A program made the position numbers and the translations under genes. Of a stretch of DNA of 5,889 nt, positions 1 to 5,612 are shown one piece after another; within the stretch, counting starts at the first letter, position 1; the number at the start of each line of letters is the position of its first letter. The notes beneath the pieces were generated by a model. It was not told where the DNA came from, searched no databases, and was given only the letters and a program-made list of their open reading frames with translations. The DNA lies in assembly GCA_023264315.1 (NCBI GenBank), contig JALQST010000215.1:1-5889 (forward strand), given 5' to 3'. Source of the stretch: Nodosilinea sp. BSH.14 (GTDB taxonomy: Bacteria > Cyanobacteriota > Cyanobacteriia > Phormidesmidales > Phormidesmidaceae).

Positions 1-402
1 AGATATTTGCTCCTAAAACTTGATTTCTTACATTGTAATCAACAGACTAGGCTAGGATTTAATAGAGCAGCATCAACTCTAGAACATATCTTCCCTAGAA
101 ATCCATCTGACAAAGGAGATGTAGACCAAGAAATCCTCACTTGGGTTCATAGATTAGGTAATTTAGTTCTTCTTGATCGGAAGAAAAATAGTTCTCTTAG
201 CAATGCAGACTTTCCAACAAAGCTTTCAAGGTATAAGGGAAACTATGAATCCAGGCCATATACAAATCATGTTTTTCTAACCAATTCTGAGTGGGGGTTA
301 GAATCTATCAAGGCACAGCATCGGTATGCTGTAGGAAAACTCACTGAGTATTACCGATTAAATAGCGTGGCTGGATTAAGACGTATTCGCGCATCAAGAT
401 AG
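1..402 (+). CDS. DUF1524 / GmrSD-type HNH nuclease domain protein, C-terminal part
   Basis: The reading frame is open at the left edge, so the N-terminal part is missing and 133 residues remain. Its pattern is that of the DUF1524 domain that forms the C-terminal half of GmrSD-like (DUF262-DUF1524) proteins: the HNH-like LEHIFPRNP motif near residues 28-36, then RLGNLVLL near 50-57, then NSSLSNADFPTK with the Asn and Lys spacing usual for this domain. Members of this family include type IV restriction enzymes that cut modified phage DNA, with the DUF262 half acting as an NTPase. Whether this copy has a DUF262 half cannot be seen. The gene is AT-rich compared with the housekeeping genes to the right and sits directly upstream of a toxin-antitoxin pair, which fits an accessory or defence cluster. 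It ends with TAG at 400-402. The family call is fairly firm; the restriction function is inferred. Confidence 0.8.
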   Translation, partial: RYLLLKLDFLHCNQQTRLGFNRAASTLEHIFPRNPSDKGDVDQEILTWVHRLGNLVLLDRKKNSSLSNADFPTKLSRYKGNYESRPYTNHVFLTNSEWGLESIKAQHRYAVGKLTEYYRLNSVAGLRRIRASR

Positions 403-419
403 TCTTATTGATACTTGAT
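393..419. promoter_or_regulatory. Candidate operator of the hicBA pair (inverted repeat)
   Basis: ATCAAG at 393-398 is repeated in inverse orientation as CTTGAT at 414-419, with a 15-base spacer. The element covers the stop of the upstream gene and the 33-base gap before hicB. A TTGATA hexamer at 408-413 could act as a -35 box, but I see no good -10 box at the right distance. HicB-type antitoxins often repress their own operon by binding such repeats. A six-base arm is short, so chance is a real alternative. Confidence 0.2.
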
Positions 420-435
420 TTGGGATAGCTAATTT

Positions 436-636
436 ATGAAAATCAAAGCTGTGATTTGGCAAGAAGATGGTGTTTGGTGTGGCTCTGTACCCGCTTTGCC
501 GGGATGCCATACTTGGGGAGAAAGCTACGACCATCTCCTAGAAATGTTGGAAGAGGCAATCCAAGGCTGGTTAGATGTTGCTAGTCAGCAAGATGATATT
601 GAACCTGAAAAACAGCTTGTTGAACTGTCCCTATGA
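436..636 (+). CDS. hicB: HicB family antitoxin
   Basis: A 66-residue protein with the HicB signature: a beta strand (KIKAVIWQEDGVWCGSVP), then ALPGCHTWGES, then the helix YDHLLEMLEEAIQGWLD. This is the partly degraded RNase H-like fold that binds and neutralises the HicA mRNA interferase. The protein stops soon after the fold at an acidic tail (QQDDIEPEKQ), with no room for the C-terminal helix-turn-helix or ribbon-helix-helix domain of longer HicB proteins. If it represses its own promoter it must do so without that classical domain, or with the HicA complex. It overlaps hicA by four bases (ATGA, 633-636), so the two are translationally coupled. The antitoxin comes first, the reverse of the classical hicAB order but common in related loci. 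No clear ribosome binding site precedes the ATG. Confidence 0.9.
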   Translation: MKIKAVIWQEDGVWCGSVPALPGCHTWGESYDHLLEMLEEAIQGWLDVASQQDDIEPEKQLVELSL

Positions 637-839
637 AAGCCGTATCGGGCAAAGCCTTCTGTAAAATTCTTGAACGCCACGGCTGGGTTTTGAAGCGGGT
701 AACTGGCAGTCATCACATTTATACAAAAAAGGGGGTTGACTGCATCTTGTCTATTCCAGTTCATGGCAGCCGAGACTTGCCTATAGGTCTTTTGAGAAAA
801 TTGATAAAGGATGCTGGACTAGCAGAAAATGATTTTTAA
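633..839 (+). CDS. hicA: HicA family mRNA interferase toxin
   Basis: A 68-residue protein with the standard HicA layout, a double-stranded-RNA-binding-like fold. It has an N-terminal helix (GKAFCKILERHGW, 6-18), a strand with VTGSHHIY (23-30), a strand with ILSIPVHGSRDLPIG, and a final helix (LLRKLIKDAGL). The catalytic histidine of the family lies in the GSHH motif at residues 25-28, probably His27. HicA cleaves mRNA and tmRNA and halts growth when HicB is lost. The length is normal and the motif intact, so the toxin looks functional. Its ATG overlaps the hicB stop, and there is no separate Shine-Dalgarno site, so it probably depends on reinitiation after hicB. The next gene starts 34 bases downstream on the same strand. 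Confidence 0.92.
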   Translation: MKAVSGKAFCKILERHGWVLKRVTGSHHIYTKKGVDCILSIPVHGSRDLPIGLLRKLIKDAGLAENDF

Positions 840-873
840 TACTCGTTAACTTTTGCCGAAAACTTTGATGATT

Positions 874-1071
874 ATGGACGAAATACTTTCTAACCCCATA
901 CCTCTCTCTGACGATGATTTGCAGCCGGAATATCGCTTCGATTACCGCAAGGCAAAGCCCAATCGTTTCGTGGCTGGAAATCATGTAGAAAAACTCAAAG
1001 TTGTTGTCATCCCCTCCACGCACCCCATCTGCTGTCAAGGGGCTCTGGTCGAGTGGCTTCGGCTTCCCTAG
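874..1071 (+). pseudogene. Short antitoxin-like protein, probably truncated at the 3' end
   Basis: I chose the ATG at 874, giving 65 residues; an ATG at 868 and a TTG at 853 are in frame upstream. The N-terminal part, with PEYRFDYRKAKPNRF at about residues 25-39, resembles a small hypothetical cyanobacterial protein that I recall as often lying next to toxin genes. In those proteins the segment is followed by a hydrophobic strand and then about 35 more residues with a conserved C-terminal helix. Here the resemblance stops right after KLKVVVI (about base 1011). The last twenty residues (Pro-, Cys- and Trp-containing) look unrelated and are encoded in much GC-richer DNA, up to the stop shared with the convergent hydrolase gene. 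The reading is a gene cut by recombination and closed by a chance stop. The family comparison is from memory, and no cognate toxin other than HicA is visible. Confidence 0.45.
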
Positions 1072-2033
1072 CGGCCATAGTCGGTTTCGTTATAGAGGGC
1101 GAGGGCGCTGCGCCATACCAGGTAGCCATTGGCGTTGAGGTGGAGTCCGTCGGTGGTGAGGTCGGCGCGGAGAAAACCTTCGCCGTTGACGAAGAGGGGG
1201 TAGAGATCGAGGTAGTCCACCCCTGTTTCTGCCGCGATTTGTTTGAATTGGGCATTCACGGCTACGATGCGTTCGAGGGGGAGGGCGAGGAGGCGATCTC
1301 GACCTTCCCAGGTGGCGGCGGGGCCGCTGTGGGGCAAGATCGATTGCACCACAATTTGGGCTTGGGGGTGCTGGGCTTGGAGGTAGCGGATGATGGCCCG
1401 CAGGTTATTGGTGAGATCGGTTTCGGAGCGACCCCAAATCAGATCGTTGATGCCAATCATGATGAAGGCCGATTCCACCTCATTTTGGTTCAGCAGGGGG
1501 AGGCGGTTGAGCAGACCGCTGGAGTTTTCTCCAGAAATGGCCTGGTTGAGCCAGGTTCTGCGTCCCGGCAGCAGGGCGGCGGGGAACCAAAGGGAAATGG
1601 AATCCCCCAGCAGCAGGGTTTGGCGGGGCAGATCGGTTTGGGCGGCGGCGACGGCTTCAGTTTCCAGTAGGGCCACCCACTGTTGATAGTCCAGGGTACG
1701 GCGATCCCCTAGGGTGGGCGGGGTCACAGGGGTGGGCGAGCCATCGGCGGCAAAGGCATTGGCGGTGGATAGGACGCCATGGGCCGGACGATGGGCCTGC
1801 CGAAACAGCACAAGCACCGTGATAAACAGCAGCCCATTCAACACCAGGGACAGTAGCACCCAGAGGGGGATATCCTCCAGCCGTCGCAGGGCTGAGGCCA
1901 GTTGAGGGGGAAGAGAGAACCGTGAAGCCACCGCGTTAGGCCACCAGAGAGGGAAACGAAAACGGAAGGGCCAGCTTAGGGCCAAGGGTAGAGCCTCAAG
2001 GTTGAAGCCCTGTGGCCCAAATTTTAAGCCCAA
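1068..2033 (-). CDS. Membrane-anchored SGNH/GDSL-family hydrolase
   Basis: A 321-residue protein with all the SGNH blocks. Block I is LLLGDSISLW with nucleophile Ser145; block II has Gly168 in AISGENSSG; block III is GIND (194-197) with the oxyanion Asn196; block V is DGLHLN with Asp295 and His298. Family members are esterases, lipases or carbohydrate deacetylases; the substrate cannot be told from sequence. A single transmembrane segment (about 55-77, WVLLSLVLNGLLFITVLVLF) follows a basic N-terminus, then a Pro/Thr-rich linker (about 98-110), which suggests the catalytic domain faces the periplasm. The start is uncertain. The frame opens with a TTG at 2033, preceded closely by an in-frame stop, and AGGGAG lies 14 bases upstream. 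A GTG at 1931 (codon 35) would remove an unusual Trp/Pro/Phe-rich stretch and leave a normal short tail before the membrane segment. It lies 53 bases after ychF and is probably co-transcribed with it. Confidence 0.85.
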   Translation of the reverse strand: MGLKFGPQGFNLEALPLALSWPFRFRFPLWWPNAVASRFSLPPQLASALRRLEDIPLWVLLSLVLNGLLFITVLVLFRQAHRPAHGVLSTANAFAADGSPTPVTPPTLGDRRTLDYQQWVALLETEAVAAAQTDLPRQTLLLGDSISLWFPAALLPGRRTWLNQAISGENSSGLLNRLPLLNQNEVESAFIMIGINDLIWGRSETDLTNNLRAIIRYLQAQHPQAQIVVQSILPHSGPAATWEGRDRLLALPLERIVAVNAQFKQIAAETGVDYLDLYPLFVNGEGFLRADLTTDGLHLNANGYLVWRSALALYNETDYGR

Positions 2034-2086
2034 ATTCTCATTTCATTCTCCCTGGTTAACCCGGCACTTAACAATTCACCCGAACG

Positions 2087-3178
2087 CTACACGTTGAACC
2101 GGAACAGCATCACGTCGCCTTCCTGGACGACGTAGTCTTTGCCCTCGCTGCGGACGAGGCCCTTTTCCTTGGCGGCGGTCATCGAGCCGTTATCCACCAA
2201 ATCTTGATAGGCTACGGTTTCCGCCCGAATGAAGCCGCGCTCAAAGTCGGTGTGAATGACGCCAGCGGCCTGGGGTGCCAACATTCCGGCTTTGATTGTC
2301 CAGGCGCGGGTTTCCTTGGGGCCTGTGGTGAAGTAGGTGCGCAGGCCCAGCAGGGCGTAGGTGGCTCGAATCAGGGTCATCAGCCCCCCCTCGGTGACGC
2401 CCAGGGCATCTAAAAAGTCCCGCCGTTCTTCATCATTAAGGTCGATCAGTTCCGATTCCACCTGGGCCGAGATCACCACCACTTGGGCTCCTTCTTGGGC
2501 GGCGACCTGGCGCACCTGGTCTACCCAGGCATTGCCGCTCGCGAGGTCGTCTTCGGAAACGTTGGTAGCGTAGATGACGGGTTTTCGCGTGAGCAGACCT
2601 AGGGGCTGGATAATGGCTTCGGCCTCTTCGTCCAGTTCCACCTGGCGGGCGGTTTTGCCTTCGTTGAGGACGGGCAGAATTTTCTCCAGGATGGCAAGCT
2701 CAGCTTGGGCCTCTTTATCGGTACGAGCCAGTTTGCGAACTCGGTCGATGCGGCGTTCGATCTGGGCCAAATCCGCCAGAGCCAGTTCGAGGTTAATCAC
2801 CTCCATATCCCGTACCGGATCGACGGAACCGGACACATGGATAATGTCGTCGTCCTCAAAGCAGCGCACCACATGAACGATGGCGTCCACCTCGCGAATG
2901 TTGGCCAAAAACTGGTTGCCCAGCCCCTCCCCTTGGCTGGCCCCTTTCACCAAACCGGCAATGTCTACAAATTCCACCCGTGCCGGCACCACATCAACGG
3001 AACTGGAGACAGCCGCCAACACCTGGAGTCGAGAATCGGGCACCGCCACGACCCCCACGTTGGGCTCGATGGTGCAGAAGGGAAAGTTGGCGGCTTGGGC
3101 CTTGGCGTTGGCAACCACGGCATTGAAGAGGGTCGATTTTCCAACGTTGGGAAGGCCCACAATTCCGGCTCGCAGCAT
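2087..3178 (-). CDS. ychF: YchF, ribosome-associated Obg-family ATPase
   Basis: A 363-residue protein that matches the family in length and motifs. The P-loop GLPNVGKST is at 8-16, the switch I region FPFCTIEPN at 32-40, the DIAG Walker B/G3 motif at 72-75, and GEGLGNQFL at 83-91. His114 matches the conserved His114 of E. coli YchF. The G4 position reads NVSE (206-209) instead of NKxD, the change that makes this family prefer ATP to GTP. A coiled-coil region (about 130-175) interrupts the G domain, and the C-terminal TGS-like domain (about 280-363) ends in the typical DVMLFRFNV. YchF binds ribosomes, hydrolyses ATP and is linked to translation and oxidative-stress control. The ATG at 3176-3178 gives the usual N-terminus (MLRAGIVGLPNVGKS). 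There is no strong Shine-Dalgarno site. It is transcribed away from the lipoprotein gene and toward the SGNH hydrolase. Confidence 0.97.
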   Translation of the reverse strand: MLRAGIVGLPNVGKSTLFNAVVANAKAQAANFPFCTIEPNVGVVAVPDSRLQVLAAVSSSVDVVPARVEFVDIAGLVKGASQGEGLGNQFLANIREVDAIVHVVRCFEDDDIIHVSGSVDPVRDMEVINLELALADLAQIERRIDRVRKLARTDKEAQAELAILEKILPVLNEGKTARQVELDEEAEAIIQPLGLLTRKPVIYATNVSEDDLASGNAWVDQVRQVAAQEGAQVVVISAQVESELIDLNDEERRDFLDALGVTEGGLMTLIRATYALLGLRTYFTTGPKETRAWTIKAGMLAPQAAGVIHTDFERGFIRAETVAYQDLVDNGSMTAAKEKGLVRSEGKDYVVQEGDVMLFRFNV

Positions 3179-3196
3179 GGGTTTAGGTCGTCAAGT

Positions 3197-3225
3197 AAGG
3201 GGACAAACACTTCATCATACCCCTT
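3197..3225 (-). promoter_or_regulatory. Candidate -10 box inside an inverted repeat, upstream of ychF
   Basis: On the minus strand a TATGAT hexamer (3219-3214) lies about 35 bases upstream of the ychF start and fits a -10 box. It sits between the two arms of a perfect six-base inverted repeat, AAGGGG at 3197-3202 and CCCCTT at 3220-3225, so a protein bound to the arms would cover it. I see no good -35 box at the expected distance (around 3237-3242), so the promoter call is weak. Confidence 0.25.
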
Positions 3226-3288
3226 CCGCATCGGGAACGCTGCCCTGATATCCGCCGATCACCGCTGTCTGTTGCAACCATGGAGGGG

Positions 3289-3297
3289 TGCTATACC
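3289..3297 (+). promoter_or_regulatory. Candidate extended -10 promoter for the lipoprotein gene
   Basis: TGCTATACC fits the extended -10 pattern TGnTATAAT with two mismatches in the last positions. It would start transcription near 3304 and give a leader of about 28 bases before the ATG at 3332. TTGCAA at 3272-3277 is the nearest -35-like hexamer, but the 14-base spacing is short. The box sits inside a small palindrome (GGGT 3286-3289 and ACCC 3295-3298). Confidence 0.25.
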
Positions 3298-3318
3298 CTT
3301 AAAACGACATGGACATGG

Positions 3319-3323
3319 AAGGA
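3319..3323 (+). promoter_or_regulatory. Ribosome binding site supporting the ATG at 3332
   Basis: AAGGA ends eight bases before the ATG at 3332, a near-ideal spacing, and is one of the few good Shine-Dalgarno sites in the window. It favours this start over GTG codons at 3371 and 3407, although the resulting signal peptide is long. Confidence 0.5.
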
Positions 3324-3331
3324 CAGATGCA

Positions 3332-4048
3332 ATGGCACATGAGGGTTTGGGGAATCGGTGGGGGTTGAGGGTGGGGCAATCCCAGAACCGCAATTGCCCC
3401 CCAACGGTGACGGGAAAAAGGGGCAGCGGGTGGATCCACCATTCCCTTTGTCCATCGATCAACCGTTACCGATCCGGGCTAATTGGGCTGGGACTGGGGC
3501 TGCTGCTGTCAGGGTGTCAAACCCTGGGCATCGCGGGATCAGATCCCAACCTCCAAAATGACTATGGCAACCAATATGTCAGCCGTTCGGTGCGGGGCAG
3601 CCGACTGATTAGCCGCACCCTGCCTGTGGGTCTGCGATTGCGGCGGGGCTGGCAACCCGTTCCCACCCAAACCTTCCACCCCAGTTCCGACCTGCAAGCC
3701 TACCATCCAGGGCAGGCCATCTTCCTGGTGGTGCTGGGCGAAAGCAAAACCGGTGTGACCCCGGGGACGTTGGAGCAGCAGTCTAGCCAATATCTACAGA
3801 TGATGAAGCTAGGGTTTGACCAAGTGACCAGCGCCCAGTCCCGTACGGGGGTGAGCCAGGTGAACCGCTATCCTGCCGTGCAGTATGCCCTCCAGGCCGA
3901 TCTACGAGGGCAATCCGTGGCCTATCTCCACACCACCATCGAAATAGGCGACCACTACTATCAAGTGGTGACGTGGACGGCGACCAACCGCTACCTTGCC
4001 AACGCCGACGAAATGAGCGCCATTACCCAAGAATTTGGCCCGGAGTAG
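3332..4048 (+). CDS. Putative lipoprotein, PsbP/Mog1-like fold suspected
   Basis: A 238-residue protein whose lipobox LLSGC (Cys62) follows a hydrophobic stretch GLIGLGLGLLL, so it should be lipid-modified after export. With the ATG at 3332 the region before the Cys is 61 residues, long for a lipoprotein signal. A GTG at 3407 would give a normal 36 residues starting with a basic TGKR, but the good ribosome binding site belongs to 3332. The mature part has short strands and motifs such as LRRGWQPVP, IFLVVLGESKT, RYPAVQYAL, YLHTTIEIGDHYYQVVTWT and a C-terminal helix ending in ITQEFG. This is the layout I associate with a cyanobacterial hypothetical family related to the PsbP/Mog1/DcrB fold. No catalytic residues are evident, so a binding or assembly role is more likely than an enzyme; that is inference. 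The frame stays open far upstream, to 2705, but that part is antisense to ychF and is not coding. It lies divergent from ychF and 105 bases before the thioredoxin-fold gene. Confidence 0.75.
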   Translation: MAHEGLGNRWGLRVGQSQNRNCPPTVTGKRGSGWIHHSLCPSINRYRSGLIGLGLGLLLSGCQTLGIAGSDPNLQNDYGNQYVSRSVRGSRLISRTLPVGLRLRRGWQPVPTQTFHPSSDLQAYHPGQAIFLVVLGESKTGVTPGTLEQQSSQYLQMMKLGFDQVTSAQSRTGVSQVNRYPAVQYALQADLRGQSVAYLHTTIEIGDHYYQVVTWTATNRYLANADEMSAITQEFGPE

Positions 4049-4144
4049 CGCTGAGCCCTTCCCCTTCTATGGCCTAATAGTATAGAGAACACGAAAAGAT
4101 GACCGCAAAAGATAACCACAACCAGACAAACGTCAAAACATATT

Positions 4145-4150
4145 AAGGAG
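4145..4150 (+). promoter_or_regulatory. Strong ribosome binding site with ambiguous start
   Basis: AAGGAG is the best Shine-Dalgarno match in the window. It is only three bases from the ATG at 4154, too close for efficient initiation, but nine bases from an in-frame GTG at 4160. The true start may therefore be the GTG, which would shorten the protein by two residues. Confidence 0.6.
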
Positions 4151-4153
4151 TAG

Positions 4154-4786
4154 ATGAGGGTGATTAAACAGTGGTTCGGTGGCCTGGGGACAAACTGGAC
4201 GCATCAACCCAAGCAGCAACGAGGAGTCTGGGGCTGGAAGATTCGGCAAGGACTGGTCATCATCGGCCTAGTGGCACTCCTGTGGTTGGGGTTGCCCCCG
4301 GCTGCCCAGGCTGGCCTCATGGATGACAACTATGACGGCAATATCTTCGCTCTCTATGCCGGGAATGGATCCCTTGTGCCACCCAAAGTTACCCTAGAGC
4401 AGTCCCTAAAGTACAACAAGCCCGCCATCGTCGTGATTTACGTGGACGACAGCAGCGACTGCAAACGGTTCTCCTCCACCATCTCCCAACTGCAAGCTCC
4501 CTATGGTCGAGTGGCCAACTTTATCCCCGTCATGGCCGATGCCATTCCGGTCAAGGCGGCATACAGCCCCAACGAACCGGGCTACTATTTCCAAAACGCT
4601 GTCCCCCAGACCCTGGTTTTTGACGCCGAGGGTAAGCTGCGCCTCAACGAAATCGGCAACGTCAGCTACGAGGCCATCGACGACGTCATGCGAGACATCT
4701 TTGACCTCCTGCCCCGCACCGAATCCCTGGAGCTACGCCGTCGCCCCGTCAACGAAGTCAACGTGGAACTCGTCCCCGCCGATTAA
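4154..4786 (+). CDS. Exported thioredoxin-fold protein, likely photosystem I accumulation factor
   Basis: A 210-residue protein. It has a basic N-terminus, a hydrophobic segment (about 33-47) and a signal-peptidase-like site PPAAQA before Gly54, so it should go to the thylakoid lumen, periplasm or membrane surface. The mature part begins with a conserved segment (DDNYDGNIFALYAGNGSLVPP, 57-77, quoted in part), followed by a thioredoxin fold. IVVIYVDD is the central strand. The redox site CxxC is replaced by SSDC (100-103), keeping only Cys103. VPQT (150-153) is the cis-proline loop, and an acidic C-terminal extension follows DLLPRTESLELRRRP. From memory this matches a family found in cyanobacteria and annotated as a thylakoid membrane photosystem I accumulation factor; the family recognition is fairly good, the function less certain. 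With one cysteine it cannot work as an ordinary dithiol reductase. The 105-base gap upstream has no clear promoter, so it may be read with the lipoprotein gene or alone. Confidence 0.85.
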   Translation: MRVIKQWFGGLGTNWTHQPKQQRGVWGWKIRQGLVIIGLVALLWLGLPPAAQAGLMDDNYDGNIFALYAGNGSLVPPKVTLEQSLKYNKPAIVVIYVDDSSDCKRFSSTISQLQAPYGRVANFIPVMADAIPVKAAYSPNEPGYYFQNAVPQTLVFDAEGKLRLNEIGNVSYEAIDDVMRDIFDLLPRTESLELRRRPVNEVNVELVPAD

Positions 4787-4796
4787 GCGCTCCGTC

Positions 4797-4873
4797 GTAG
4801 GCGGGGTGGCGTGATAGGTAAGTCCCACCCCATACGGTTGACCTTGGTTTCTCCTCCAGTTCACCCCGCCTAC
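4797..4873 (+). repeat. Perfect 12-base inverted repeat in the rsmE leader
   Basis: GTAGGCGGGGTG at 4797-4808 has its exact reverse complement, CACCCCGCCTAC, at 4862-4873, with 53 bases between. The element fills most of the 93 bases between the thioredoxin-fold gene and rsmE, and its right arm ends six bases before the rsmE ATG. The left arm has a second, nearer partner: GGGGTGG (4803-4809) can pair with CCACCCC (4825-4831) around a 15-base loop. The two pairings exclude each other. No U-tract follows either stem, so it is not a standard terminator. It may be a translational or attenuation switch, or a copy of a dispersed palindromic repeat of the kind frequent between cyanobacterial genes. 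Confidence 0.6.
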
Positions 4874-4879
4874 AGAGCT

Positions 4880-5593
4880 ATGCAGCGCCTTATTATTCAG
4901 CCTGACCAAATTCAGGGTTCTCACCTGTCCCTCGCGACTGACCAGCAGCACTACCTCTATCGAGTGCTGCGGCTGGTGGCGGGGGATAGGTTTATGGTTC
5001 TGGATGGTCAGGGGCAGCAGTGGGTGGCAACCCTAGAAGAGAGGCTTGGCCTAGCCCACCTAGAGCCCTTAGACGCCGTGCCCACGGGTTTACCTAAGGT
5101 GACGCTGGCGATTGCCCTTCCCAAGGGCAGCGGGTTCGATGATGTAGTACGCCAAACTACCGAGATCGGCGTCTCCGGCCTGCAACCGCTGATTACCCAG
5201 CGCACCCTACACCAGCCTAAGGACAAAAAACTAGAACGCTGGCAGCGCATCGCTGCCGAGGCCACAGAACAGTGCGAACGGCCTCAACTCCCCTTACTGG
5301 CCCAGCCGATGACCTGGGCCGACTACCTGCGACAAGACCTCCCACCCCAGCGCTGGATCTGCCTCGCCCGTGGAGATTCTCCATCGCTCCTGTCCGTGGC
5401 CCAATCCGCTGATCCCCAGCAGCACACGGTGATCGTCACGGGGCCGGAGGGCGGCTGGGCGAAAGCCGAGATTGAATCCGCCCTCGCGGCTAACTTTCAA
5501 CCCGTTTCCCTAGGGCCAACGGTGCTCCGGGCTGTCACCGCTCCTTTGGTAGCGCTTACCCTAGCCCTAGCGGGGCTTTCCCGGCAGTCATAG
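4880..5593 (+). CDS. rsmE: 16S rRNA (uracil-1498-N3) methyltransferase RsmE
   Basis: A 237-residue SPOUT-class methyltransferase that uses S-adenosylmethionine to methylate N3 of U1498 in 16S rRNA at the decoding centre of the small subunit. The N-terminal PUA-like domain (about 1-70) has QQHYLYRVLRL and GDRFMVLDG. The catalytic part has LAIALPKGSGFDDVVRQTTEIGV, of which TTEIGV is the most typical piece, then the RIAAEATEQCERP segment. The knot has the cofactor-binding GPEGG (188-192) and LGPTVLRAVTAP (211-222), where Val219 stands at the position that is Glu in most RsmE proteins (LRxETA). The length is normal. The frame is open back to 4811, but the ATG at 4880 gives the family N-terminus (MQRLIIQPDQIQGSHL) and leaves the inverted repeat outside the gene. 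There is no Shine-Dalgarno site before it. Confidence 0.95.
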   Translation: MQRLIIQPDQIQGSHLSLATDQQHYLYRVLRLVAGDRFMVLDGQGQQWVATLEERLGLAHLEPLDAVPTGLPKVTLAIALPKGSGFDDVVRQTTEIGVSGLQPLITQRTLHQPKDKKLERWQRIAAEATEQCERPQLPLLAQPMTWADYLRQDLPPQRWICLARGDSPSLLSVAQSADPQQHTVIVTGPEGGWAKAEIESALAANFQPVSLGPTVLRAVTAPLVALTLALAGLSRQS

Positions 5594-5612
5594 CCCCACC
5601 TCAATCGTGAAT

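Noticed and set aside
781..1038. 85-codon minus-strand frame across the hicA end and truncated gene
   Set aside because: No recognisable motif, no ribosome site, and it overlaps better-supported + strand genes.
1011..1041. CCCCT (1011-1015) and AGGGG (1037-1041) as a terminator between convergent genes
   Set aside because: A five-base stem with a 21-base loop and no T run is too weak; it lies at the composition boundary and may be chance.
1053..1670. 205-codon + strand frame over the SGNH hydrolase
   Set aside because: It is antisense to a gene with all catalytic blocks. The Gly/Glu/Val-rich composition is what the reverse of a GC-rich coding frame gives.
2705..3331. Long open frame on the + strand continuous with the lipoprotein gene
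   Set aside because: It is antisense to ychF, whose motifs are complete. The translated part before 3332 is low-complexity and His/Gly-rich with no signal, and the lipobox and ribosome site place the real start near 3332.
4811..4879. Upstream GTG extension of rsmE
   Set aside because: The family N-terminus begins at the ATG at 4880, and the extra 23 residues would be encoded by the inverted-repeat leader.
5563..5580. Possible terminator hairpin AGCCC/GGGCT followed by TTT at the end of rsmE
   Set aside because: The stem is five bases, the T run is only three bases, and it lies inside the coding region.
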